Below are positions 33,456 through 41,020 of a DNA stretch of 45,129 nt, piece by piece. This stretch comes from CAZAFL01 sp964484465. GTDB taxonomy: Bacteria; Bacteroidota; Ignavibacteria; UBA10030; SZUA-254. The stretch lies in contig CAZAFL010000027.1 in assembly GCA_964484465.1 (NCBI GenBank), positions 1 through 45,129 on the forward strand, read 5' to 3'. Below the pieces are notes generated by a model, which was not told the DNA's origin, made no database searches, and saw nothing but the letters and a program-made list of their open reading frames with translations. Each line of letters begins with the position of its first letter. Within the stretch, counting starts at the first letter, position 1. Made by a program: the position numbers and the translations under genes.

Positions 33456-36071
33456 TCAGATCGAGCTCTTTGCTTCGTGCATGATATATTTTATATACAC
33501 CGATGTCGATTTCGCATAATCAAAATAACCGTACATCGCCGCCGCTCCGATAAGAATGAGAAGAAACGCAATAAGATAGACTTTTATCGGATACACGTCA
33601 AAAATAATGGAGATTCCTTTGAGCAATCTCAGGAGGACCCACAAATTGACGATGACAATTAATATAAACATCGGGAGGAGATAGAATTGCGCATCCATCA
33701 AGCGGTACATAATCATCACCAGCGGAATAAAAACAACAAACGGCAGCATCGACCACATTGTTATGGAAAATGCGTGATAAAAGTATACGCGCGTTCTCAC
33801 CGTCAGTGAAAGCAGCTTGACAAGAAATGAAAGTACGAGAAGCGTCAAAAAAATTACCCCCGACATAACAAGGATAAACTTAGCAGGGGTCCACACAAGA
33901 CGGACAAGCCATTCTTTTACACTGTCAGAGATAAACTGGCTCAGGATATTGTCCACTAGCGCACTGTCACGATAATGCGTGAAGACACTTGAAAGCATGG
34001 TTGCCCATGTGGCCGAAACAATTATTGCCAAAAACAACGAGTGGCTGTATTTCAATATCCGCTGATCGCGGATATCTGCAAAAAAATTATACGTTCGGAA
34101 CAGGGACCGGGTCACGCAATCACGAAACCGGCGATTCCCGTTATACAGAAATGCAAACGAAATCAGAACAACCAGGCCGACGACAACAAAAATAATCGGT
34201 GCGCTCGAAGCATAATTGCCGACAGGCAGGGCTTGCATTTTCTCTCCGACAAACATTGCTCTCACGACATCGAACGCGGTCCGTTTCTCACGGTCATTGC
34301 TCACCAGCCCCATTGTTTTGAGATAAGGATCATGAGAATGACTTGTCATAGCCGGGCGGTCGCTGTGCCAGTCGTTAAATGCCCAGAACACTCCCCCTGC
34401 CGTCTTCGCATCCTTGATGGCATCGAAACATTGCATAGCGAAACGTGCCTGCGATTCCATTGAAAGAGGGTCGCTGTAGCCGTTGTGATTCTCCGGTTCG
34501 ACATCCTTTCCATACCGGACAACAATAATCGGTTTTTCCGGGTATTTCGTTCTCCACTGTTTTAATGACTCCCGCAATTCTTTTGCATCGATGCGATTAA
34601 AATTCACTGCGATGAGATCCACGTTTTCAAAACATGGATCGTCTGCAGTGCTGGAAGAAAAATATACCGGCCGTTCGTCAAGTGATTTGACGATATTACG
34701 CGTAGCATTTACGTAATCACATGCACTTTGTGAGGATGTTTCAATTCCGTCGCCGACACCCCATGCCAACACAGAGGCATGAAGTTTGTCACGATTTACC
34801 ATTTCCCTGGTGTATGTCGCCGCCAGATCCTGATAATAGTCCTTTAACAGAATTTCAACCGGAACATCGACGAGAGGTATTTCTTCCATGACAAACAAGC
34901 CGTACCTGTCGCAAAGATTAAGAATGTAAGGATGAGGCGGATATCGGAACCGGAGCAGATTTGCCCCGAGGGTTTTAATGAGCGCAATATCACGTTCGAG
35001 CACTTCATAGGTCATCGCCGACGCATATGTTGTATGATCTTCGCTCCACAAAAGACCCTTGAGCACTACTTGCTGGCCGCCCACGTAAAGGTGCCCGCCT
35101 TTCCAGGAAATATCCCGGATACCATAGTCGACGTCATACTCATCGATCACTGAGCTTTGTTTATTTACAACACGCACAACCTCACATTTTAGCACATACA
35201 AATCGGGAGTTTCAGGAGCCCACAACTTCGGGGTCGGAATAGTGACCACAGCCGTCTGCACTACGGACTTATTGGGCTGCACAAAGATCGGGGATATCCC
35301 GCTTCTTCCAGTTAACTCACCCGTTAACTTATCGAACACTTCCACCTGAAATCCGAGAAGACTCCCCGTTTCACTTTTCATGTTCGATCCGCGGTCCGTC
35401 ACTTCACCCTTGACGGTAATCGTTGCTGTCTTGCCGTTTCCTGAAATCTCCGACTGTGCGCCGGCAGACTCGACGAACAATCTCGGTGTCGCCAGAATAT
35501 ACATGTCGCGGAACACCCCGCCGTAGGTCCGCCAACCTTCCACCTGTTGACGAAGAGGTATGGTGGTTCTCGACGTCAGCTCGTTATCAACGAAGACTTT
35601 GATGGCATTTTCTGTCCCTACCTGCAATATATTTTGCTGAATCGGTAGAACAAACGAGGAATAACCTCCAATGTGGCGGCCGATAAAATTCCCATTGATG
35701 CTTATCTCACTCTGGTAATTAATTCCATAGGCAACCAATGAAAAAAAATATTTATCAAGCATTTCCGGAGTAACCTCGAACGTCCTCTGGAAGGTTACCC
35801 TGGCAACCGAGTTGTACGCACTCGGTACCGAGATAGAATTCCATTCTTTTCCATCGATAGTATACCGCCAGGTGCCGGACAGGTCTATTTTCATTCGCGT
35901 GGGTGTATCGGAAAACATCCCCGCATCCGCACCTTTACGGGTCGGTTGACCATTTTCGAAAAATTTTAATCCTTGCGATGATAATTGTGAGATTCCTAAA
36001 GTAGGAATCAAGAAAAGAATAAGCGCCTTCCAAAACCTGCGCGCTCCGAGTCTGTATGATGTGTACTTAAT
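33456..36071 (-). CDS. GH2-fold protein lacking catalytic residues, with C-terminal multi-pass membrane domain
   Basis: 851 residues from TTG 36011, or 871 from an ATT at 36071. Order: sugar-binding jelly roll (IDLSGTWRYTIDG to about 180), Ig-like domain (about 190-300), TIM barrel (about 300-590, with LLRFRYPPHPYILNLCDRYG as in GH2), then about six membrane helices (605-831). The GH2 acid/base motif (usually GNE) reads VGDG (420-422 GDG) and the nucleophile position (usually EYG or EFG) reads RYG (R499). Both glutamates are missing, so hydrolysis is unlikely; sugar binding is possible. Upstream of TTG the frame continues as RRFWKALILFLIP, a signal-peptide core, but holds no ATG, GTG or TTG. 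It is directly followed by smc (6 nt). Confidence 0.8.
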   Translation of the reverse strand: MKYTSYRLGARRFWKALILFLIPTLGISQLSSQGLKFFENGQPTRKGADAGMFSDTPTRMKIDLSGTWRYTIDGKEWNSISVPSAYNSVARVTFQRTFEVTPEMLDKYFFSLVAYGINYQSEISINGNFIGRHIGGYSSFVLPIQQNILQVGTENAIKVFVDNELTSRTTIPLRQQVEGWRTYGGVFRDMYILATPRLFVESAGAQSEISGNGKTATITVKGEVTDRGSNMKSETGSLLGFQVEVFDKLTGELTGRSGISPIFVQPNKSVVQTAVVTIPTPKLWAPETPDLYVLKCEVVRVVNKQSSVIDEYDVDYGIRDISWKGGHLYVGGQQVVLKGLLWSEDHTTYASAMTYEVLERDIALIKTLGANLLRFRYPPHPYILNLCDRYGLFVMEEIPLVDVPVEILLKDYYQDLAATYTREMVNRDKLHASVLAWGVGDGIETSSQSACDYVNATRNIVKSLDERPVYFSSSTADDPCFENVDLIAVNFNRIDAKELRESLKQWRTKYPEKPIIVVRYGKDVEPENHNGYSDPLSMESQARFAMQCFDAIKDAKTAGGVFWAFNDWHSDRPAMTSHSHDPYLKTMGLVSNDREKRTAFDVVRAMFVGEKMQALPVGNYASSAPIIFVVVGLVVLISFAFLYNGNRRFRDCVTRSLFRTYNFFADIRDQRILKYSHSLFLAIIVSATWATMLSSVFTHYRDSALVDNILSQFISDSVKEWLVRLVWTPAKFILVMSGVIFLTLLVLSFLVKLLSLTVRTRVYFYHAFSITMWSMLPFVVFIPLVMIMYRLMDAQFYLLPMFILIVIVNLWVLLRLLKGISIIFDVYPIKVYLIAFLLILIGAAAMYGYFDYAKSTSVYIKYIMHEAKSSI

Positions 36072-36138
36072 TTCGATGAGTCGCTGACTCTGAAGTAGGA
36101 ACTGATTATATTACTGGAACTACTCTCAAATCTCATAC

Positions 36139-36167
36139 AATATAATAAAAAACGGAGGGGAAAGCAA
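36139..36167 (-). promoter_or_regulatory. Possible promoter of the GH2-like/smc operon
   Basis: On the minus strand TTGCTT, 17 nt, TATATT, about 65 nt upstream of the ATT that would start the full signal peptide. The intergenic stretch 36072-36344 otherwise holds several small inverted repeats (for example ATGATTTTCATCAT near 36280) and no gene. Confidence 0.4.
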
Positions 36168-36344
36168 TAGAATTCGTTGAATTTTCCCTGATTATTGAGG
36201 TTTTTCAATCCATGGGAGGAGGATTTTCACACGATGTGTAACGCTTATCAGGAAGTTGTTAGTGTGATGATGCTTTATTCTGAATGATTTTCATCATAAT
36301 CGACATTTCAATCGATGTGATTCATGCATGAAAAATTCATCATG

Positions 36345-37118
36345 TTAATGAGGATTGGATTCGACTCCTGCTTGAATGATCTTGACAAATGAATCCGACT
36401 TTAGGCTCGCTCCCCCGACCAATGCTCCATCAATATCCGATTGTGAGAGTAAGTCGAAGGCATTCTTCTCATTTACACTTCCTCCATACTGAATGACCAG
36501 TTTTTCGGCCAACGCCCATGAATATATCTGGCTGACAATTTTGCGGATAAGCTTGTGGACCTGGTTTGCCTGGCCCGGCGTGGCATTTTTCCCCGTTCCG
36601 ATTGCCCAGACTGGCTCGTAAGCAATGATACACTTCTCAACCTCCGCAGATGTTAACTCATGAAGCACGCCTTTAATTTGAGTTGTTATGATTTTGTCGG
36701 TAATGCCCGATTCTCTCTCTTCAAGCGTCTCGCCGACACAGACAATCGGAATGAGTCCCGCTACAATCGCTTTTTTGACCTTTGCATTGATAAGCTCGTT
36801 TGTTTCCTTGAAATACTGCCTCCGTTCAGAATGACCAAGTATGACAAATTCACATCCGAGGGTGGTGAGCATTTTTGCAGAAATTTCTCCAGTAAATGCT
36901 CCTTCTTCATTCTGGGACATATTCTGCGCTCCGAGCTCCATTTTCGAGTTAACAAGCAGGCTTTTTGCCACAACAAGAGAGGTAAAAGGGGGACACAGCA
37001 CAACGCCCACCTCGTTCTTGAATTCCGAGAGCCGTTCTTTTAACTCATCGATAAGCATCGCGGTTTCGTGAATGTCCTTGTTCATTTTCCAGTTGCCGGC
37101 TATGACTTTGCGTCTCAT
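36345..37118 (-). CDS. tpiA: Triosephosphate isomerase
   Basis: 257 residues. Glycolytic and gluconeogenic interconversion of dihydroxyacetone phosphate and glyceraldehyde 3-phosphate. N-terminal VIAGNWKMNK carries the catalytic lysine; FVILGHSERRQYF has the catalytic histidine; AYEPVWAIGTGKNATPGQA has the catalytic glutamate and loop 6; IQYGGSVNEKNA and GALVGGASLK bind phosphate. All active-site residues are intact. It lies downstream of the S23-type gene, with a short array of 8-bp repeats (37131-37160) in the 41-nt spacer. Confidence 0.97.
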   Translation of the reverse strand: MRRKVIAGNWKMNKDIHETAMLIDELKERLSEFKNEVGVVLCPPFTSLVVAKSLLVNSKMELGAQNMSQNEEGAFTGEISAKMLTTLGCEFVILGHSERRQYFKETNELINAKVKKAIVAGLIPIVCVGETLEERESGITDKIITTQIKGVLHELTSAEVEKCIIAYEPVWAIGTGKNATPGQANQVHKLIRKIVSQIYSWALAEKLVIQYGGSVNEKNAFDLLSQSDIDGALVGGASLKSDSFVKIIQAGVESNPH

Positions 37119-37130
37119 GATAATTCCAGG

Positions 37131-37160
37131 TTAAGTAGTTGAGATGTTGAGTAGATGAGT
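37131..37160. repeat. Octamer repeats downstream of the S23-type gene
   Basis: On the plus strand TTAAGTAG, TTGAGATG, TTGAGTAG, ATGAGT: about four 8-bp units of the form NTGAGTAG. They reach the stop codon of the S23-type gene. The orientation is opposite to the array at 37551-37630, so the two arrays can pair around the gene. Confidence 0.7.
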
Positions 37161-37495
37161 CACTTCCTTAAGCTTTTCTGTAAACCATCAAGCATTGCGA
37201 CAATCTCGTTAACTGCGTTTACTATACTAGAATGGCTTGAAGCAGAAAAAAATTCGTTTTCCAAAGCGATATCAGAACAGCCAATGCATTCAAATCCCGA
37301 ACGAATAGCGTAATTAATAAATCTGCAAAATTCTTTCTTTGATCTGTTGCTTGCACCTTCTGCCAGGTTCAAGACAATTGAGTCTGAAGCCCGCCTGAAC
37401 TGTGAACTTAGCACAAACAGTTCTTCCTTTGGAAATTCCTTCGTAATCTTTCTTACCAAAGCCGTAAACTTTAATGCCTTTTCGTACACTATCAA
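37160..37495 (-). CDS. Four-helix-bundle protein of the S23 / 23S rRNA intervening-sequence family
   Basis: 111 residues from TTG 37495. The family pattern is clear: LIVYEKALKFTALVRKITKEF, then LSSQFRRASDSIVLNLAEG, then KEFCRFINYAIRSGFEC. Such proteins form four-helix bundles; they were first seen inside rRNA intervening sequences and related ones partner with diversity-generating retroelements. No reverse transcriptase is here. A better start exists at ATG 37513, with GGGAGG 4 nt upstream, giving MHKL then an in-frame TGA (37499-37501) and DLIVYEKAL. So translation from the good ribosome site stops after four codons; TTG 37495 would have to restart it, or the gene is dead. Inverted octamer arrays flank the gene on both sides. 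Confidence 0.75.
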   Translation of the reverse strand: MIVYEKALKFTALVRKITKEFPKEELFVLSSQFRRASDSIVLNLAEGASNRSKKEFCRFINYAIRSGFECIGCSDIALENEFFSASSHSSIVNAVNEIVAMLDGLQKSLRK

Positions 37496-37550
37496 GTCTC
37501 ATAGTTTGTGCATAGCTCCTCCCAAAGTTTCTCAAGTGATTTACTCCCAT

Positions 37551-37630
37551 ATACTCAATTACTCACAGACTCACCTACTCATGTACTCAACTACTCACAT
37601 ACTCAACTACTCACGTACTCAATTACTCAC
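37551..37630. repeat. Tandem array, five 16-bp units, upstream of the S23-type gene
   Basis: Five contiguous 16-bp units on the plus strand: ATACTCAATTACTCAC, AGACTCACCTACTCAT, GTACTCAACTACTCAC, ATACTCAACTACTCAC, GTACTCAATTACTCAC. Each is two 8-mers of the type NTGAGTAN on the minus strand. The last unit runs into the stop codon and final codons of gatB (in the left contig copy). It is the inverted counterpart of 37131-37160. Confidence 0.85.
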
Positions 37631-37661
37631 TAAGCCTTTTCCTGAGCACCTCATTCACCAC
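37607..37661. repeat. 55-bp contig-end duplicate of 37762-37816
   Basis: The last 55 bp before the N run are identical to the first 55 bp after it (37762-37816), covering the end of the octamer array and the last codons of gatB. An exact 55-bp overlap is what a k=55 de Bruijn assembly leaves at contig ends, so this copy is very probably not real. Confidence 0.85.
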
Positions 37662-37761
37662 NNNNNNNNNNNNNNNNNNNNNNNNNNNNNNNNNNNNNNN
37701 NNNNNNNNNNNNNNNNNNNNNNNNNNNNNNNNNNNNNNNNNNNNNNNNNNNNNNNNNNNNN
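37662..37761. other. 100-N scaffold gap (probably false)
   Basis: Exactly 100 N. Since the flanks overlap by 55 bp, the true sequence is probably continuous: the repeat array joins gatB directly and no bases are missing, unless extra repeat units were collapsed. Confidence 0.9.
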
Positions 37762-37777
37762 CTACTCACGTACTCAA

Positions 37778-39232
37778 TTACTCACTAAGCCTTTTCCTGA
37801 GCACCTCATTCACCACCCCTGGATTTGCTTTCCCTTTCGACGCTTTCATCACTGCCCCGACAAAAAACCCGAACACTTTTTCATTTCCGGAACGGTACTT
37901 CTCTACCTGCGGTTTATTCTTGTTGATAATTTCTTCCACCATTTTCCCGATGACAGTTTCATCCGAAATCTGAACAAGGCCTTTCAGTTCAACAATTGCC
38001 ACAGGGTCTTCATCTGATTTCAGCATTTCTTCAAATACCTCTTTCGCGATCTTGCCGCTGATAACGCCATCGTTGATAAGGCGAATCATTTTCGCAAGAT
38101 GAGCTGCTGAAACCGGGAAATCTGCAATATCGATTTTCCGCTCGCCCACAACGCGGAGGACATCCGTCATCACCCAATTACTTGCCGACTTAATCTGACT
38201 GTTATTCGATGGCGCGAGTTCACCGAGCACACGTTCAAAATACTCCGCATATCCTTTCTCGGAAGTAAGAATATCCGCATCGTACTTCGGCAAACTATAC
38301 TGTGCAACAAACCGGTCCCGTCGTGCAGTCGGATGCTCCGGGAGTGCAGCCAGGATTTTTTGCTTCCATTCTTCATCCATAAGCACCGGTACGAGGTCAG
38401 GTTCAGGGAAATACCGGTAATCATGCGCCTCTTCCTTACTCCTCATAGGAACGGCAACATTCAGGTTAGCATCCCATAATAATGTTTCCTGGATGACCTG
38501 CTCGCCATCTTCGAGCAGCTGGATCTGGCGCCTGATTTCATACTCCAGCGCCCGTTCAACATTGCGGAAGGAATTCATGTTCTTCACTTCGGTTTTCGTA
38601 CCGAACCTTGTTTCCATTTTTTTTCGAACTGATACGTTTGCATCACACCTCAAACTCCCTTCCTCCATATTCCCATCACAAATCCCAAGATATGTAACAA
38701 TTTGACGAATCTTATACAGATAAAGATATGCTTCCCTCGGTGACCGAATGTCAGGCTCACTGACGATTTCAATCAACGGAACGCCGCAACGGTTGATATC
38801 AACCAGCGTATCTGCATCAATATCGTGAATGGACTTTCCCGCATCTTCCTCCATATGAATTCGCGTGAGCCCGATGTTTTTCCGTGAGCCATTCTCGAGG
38901 TCGATTTCTACAAACCCTCCCGTACAAATGGGCTCTTCATATTGGGAGATTTGATATCCTTTCGGAAGGTCGGGATAGAAGTAATTCTTCCGGGCAAAAA
39001 TCGATCGGGGAGAAATTTTACAATGAGTCGCAAGACCCATCTTGAGAACAAAGTCAACAACACTCTTATTGAGAACCGGTAGAACGCCAGGGAGGCCGAG
39101 GCAAATGGGACACACATTCGTGTTGGGTTCATTGCCGAATTCTGTCGTGCATCCGCAAAACGCTTTTGATTTTGTCAGAAGCTGGGCGTGTACTTCAAGC
39201 CCGATGACTGGTTCGTACCTGATTTCAGTCAT
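37778..39232 (-). CDS. gatB: Aspartyl/glutamyl-tRNA(Asn/Gln) amidotransferase subunit B
   Basis: 484 residues, complete. GatB binds the mischarged tRNA and activates the glutamate for amidation by GatA. Signatures: EPVIGLEVHAQLLTKSKAFC, CPICLGLPGVLPVLNK, the zinc cysteines in FCGCTTEF and NVCPICLG, IHMEEDAGKSIHD, RCGVPLIEIVSEPDI, EEGSLRCDANVSVR, YRYFPEPDL. The YqeY-type tail domain (about 400-484) is present with GKANPGVVNEVLRKRL. Its stop lies inside the octamer repeat region. The ATG is 10 nt after the DinB-like gene. Confidence 0.96.
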   Translation of the reverse strand: MTEIRYEPVIGLEVHAQLLTKSKAFCGCTTEFGNEPNTNVCPICLGLPGVLPVLNKSVVDFVLKMGLATHCKISPRSIFARKNYFYPDLPKGYQISQYEEPICTGGFVEIDLENGSRKNIGLTRIHMEEDAGKSIHDIDADTLVDINRCGVPLIEIVSEPDIRSPREAYLYLYKIRQIVTYLGICDGNMEEGSLRCDANVSVRKKMETRFGTKTEVKNMNSFRNVERALEYEIRRQIQLLEDGEQVIQETLLWDANLNVAVPMRSKEEAHDYRYFPEPDLVPVLMDEEWKQKILAALPEHPTARRDRFVAQYSLPKYDADILTSEKGYAEYFERVLGELAPSNNSQIKSASNWVMTDVLRVVGERKIDIADFPVSAAHLAKMIRLINDGVISGKIAKEVFEEMLKSDEDPVAIVELKGLVQISDETVIGKMVEEIINKNKPQVEKYRSGNEKVFGFFVGAVMKASKGKANPGVVNEVLRKRLSE

Positions 39233-39242
39233 TGGTCACAGG

Positions 39243-39785
39243 CTATTTGTCATTGGCGCCCAGAAATGTTTTGCTCATTCCGGCAATTTGTCGCACATGA
39301 TTGATGTCGTGGCCCGCGTACATTTGCACGAGACGCTCGACTGTTTCTTTACCGCGCTCTTCGTGGATACCGTACCGTTTCCATTCACGCGCGCTGAGCG
39401 ATTTCAGGATTTTGACATGATCATTTCGGAGATGAGTGAACAAGTCGAGTTTTTCGTGACAATTCGATTTTTCATAGTGCAAATTCTTAGCCCATGCATT
39501 CTCATCGTACGCCTGGATTCGGCACCCCGATTGCGACAGTATCATCCTCACACGATAAGCGAAGACATTCTCAGCGTCGCAGAGATGATTGACGATTTGG
39601 GTAATCGACCATTTGTTTTTTGTCGGGGGAGTGCGAAGCTGAGGTTCTTTTAATCCTTTGATGAGGTGCTTCAATCGCACCGGCGTTTGACAATAGACAT
39701 TGAAGGCATCCTTGTTGATAACATTGGATAGAATGCGCTTGATGTAGGGGTCTTTAATGTGTGCGACACTTGTAATTTTTTTCAT
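39243..39785 (-). CDS. DinB-family (YfiT-like) putative metal-dependent enzyme
   Basis: 180 residues. DinB/YfiT proteins are four-helix bundles binding a divalent metal through three histidines. Here these could be H in QIVNHLCDAE and the pair in YAGHDINHVRQI. KWSITQIVNHLCDAENVFAYR is the family signature, and LFTHLRNDHVKILKSL follows. Known members act as thiol-dependent transferases, but the substrate is unknown. It shares a transcript with gatB (10-nt gap), which probably means packing rather than function. Confidence 0.82.
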   Translation of the reverse strand: MKKITSVAHIKDPYIKRILSNVINKDAFNVYCQTPVRLKHLIKGLKEPQLRTPPTKNKWSITQIVNHLCDAENVFAYRVRMILSQSGCRIQAYDENAWAKNLHYEKSNCHEKLDLFTHLRNDHVKILKSLSAREWKRYGIHEERGKETVERLVQMYAGHDINHVRQIAGMSKTFLGANDK

Positions 39786-39950
39786 AGGCGTATGTGAAGT
39801 TTTAGAGATATTCTAATGCTGATTAAACTTTCTTCATCGTGCGTACCATAAAATCGTCTTTGCAGCAGGGAAAGAACTTTTTGTAACATACAAAACCGAT
39901 TGCAAAACGGCAAGAATACGACCGCTTGATTTCGGTGGATCTTTGCCATC

Positions 39951-39979
39951 TTGATATTCTAACAGCTTATGCATATATT
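39951..39979 (+). promoter_or_regulatory. Promoter of the T9SS-sorted protein gene
   Basis: TTGATA, 17-nt spacer, TATATT, a strong sigma70-like match with the predicted transcript start near 39986. It lies downstream of the first in-frame start of the open frame (39926), so the coding start must be later. The leader of about 100 nt holds a 13-codon ORF (40053-40094). No other gene in 39786-40090. Confidence 0.6.
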
Positions 39980-40090
39980 ATCCGAAGCGGAGGTCATACG
40001 GTACAAATTCGATCCGATAGAACCACTGTTATACCGCTTCATCAGCGGAGGCATGGCTTCGACGTTGCTCAAATCTCCTTTGCCCGCCGT

Positions 40091-40966
40091 TTGATACATC
40101 TATGGGTTTCATTTCGGACACCTCTCAAGAATCGGCGGCTATTGATATTCCTTTCGGTTCTGCTTGTCACCGATGTCGGCTTAGGTCAATATTATTATCT
40201 TGTTCCCATTACGGCAGAAGATAAGAGCTCCGCGACAGTAACTGATACATTCGGATTCCACTGTAATGCGACCACCTGTGATGACGGTTTCCTCAGCGAC
40301 GGCCTTACCGAAACCGAACTTCCTCCAATTCCACCCGCACATGTTTTCGACATGCGGTTTGTAAATCCGCTCGGTCCTGATACGAATTGCATTGGGAACG
40401 GTGCGCGACTCTACCTTATTCGTCCGAATGATGCAACTTCCATAGATACATTCGCAATTCGGTTACAAGACGCCGACACCAACTACCCTATGCGCCTTTC
40501 CTGGAGTAGAACCGTAACAAACCACAGTATTTTTTTGAGCCTGGTTCTTAGAGACGGTATTTTTGGCTTCTTCAGCGTAGATATGCTTGCTGAAACGACT
40601 GCAGCGATCGATCCCCATATATCTAGGTACATAATCATTTCTAAGGTTCTTTGGGATTTTTGTCCGCCAGCCTCAATTCAACAAAGGTTCGGCAATCTCC
40701 CTGACAGATTTGTACTTTATCAAAATTACCCAAATCCATTTAATCCTCAAACTACGATTCGATACGACCTGCCAATGGAAAGTTTTATTAAACTTTCCAT
40801 TTACGACCTTTTAGGTAATGAAGTACGAAAGCTAGTGAACAGGTGGGAACATGCCGGAGAAAAAACAGTGGAATTTGATGCGGGCGACCTCCCAAGTGGT
40901 GTGTACGTCTGTTACCTTCAATCAAGAAATTCTTTTGTTGTTCAAAAGATGTTACTTATGCGGTGA
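40091..40966 (+). CDS. Secreted protein with type IX secretion sorting domain
   Basis: 292 residues from TTG 40091. The signal peptide is RRLLIFLSVLLVTDVGLGQ with cleavage before YYY. The middle (about 35-205) is a beta-rich domain I do not recognise, with several cysteines. The C-terminal 80 residues are a classical T9SS type A sorting domain: FVLYQNYPNPFNPQTTIRYD, LSIYDLLGNEVRKLVN, and GDLPSGVYVCYLQS ending in KMLLMR. It is thus exported through the outer membrane and attached or released. The TTG choice rests on the signal peptide and on the promoter at 39951-39979. The TTG overlaps the TGA of a 13-codon leader ORF (TTGA). Confidence 0.82.
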   Translation: MIHLWVSFRTPLKNRRLLIFLSVLLVTDVGLGQYYYLVPITAEDKSSATVTDTFGFHCNATTCDDGFLSDGLTETELPPIPPAHVFDMRFVNPLGPDTNCIGNGARLYLIRPNDATSIDTFAIRLQDADTNYPMRLSWSRTVTNHSIFLSLVLRDGIFGFFSVDMLAETTAAIDPHISRYIIISKVLWDFCPPASIQQRFGNLPDRFVLYQNYPNPFNPQTTIRYDLPMESFIKLSIYDLLGNEVRKLVNRWEHAGEKTVEFDAGDLPSGVYVCYLQSRNSFVVQKMLLMR

Positions 40967-41020
40967 GGATAAATAACATCCAGATTATCCTGAGGTATTC
41001 AAACAAACTTTTGTCTTAGC

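Noticed and set aside
37160..37495. Accessory variability determinant of a diversity-generating retroelement
   Set aside because: The fold is similar, but no reverse transcriptase, template repeat or variable repeat is in the window.
6924..37501. Recoding of TGA as a sense codon in this organism
   Set aside because: ispD, lpxK, ppdK and others end in TGA at the expected place, several in ATGA overlaps, so TGA is a normal stop; the odd cases are local.
39926..40090. N-terminal extension of the T9SS protein from the first in-frame start
   Set aside because: A strong promoter lies inside it and the signal peptide starts only after 40091.
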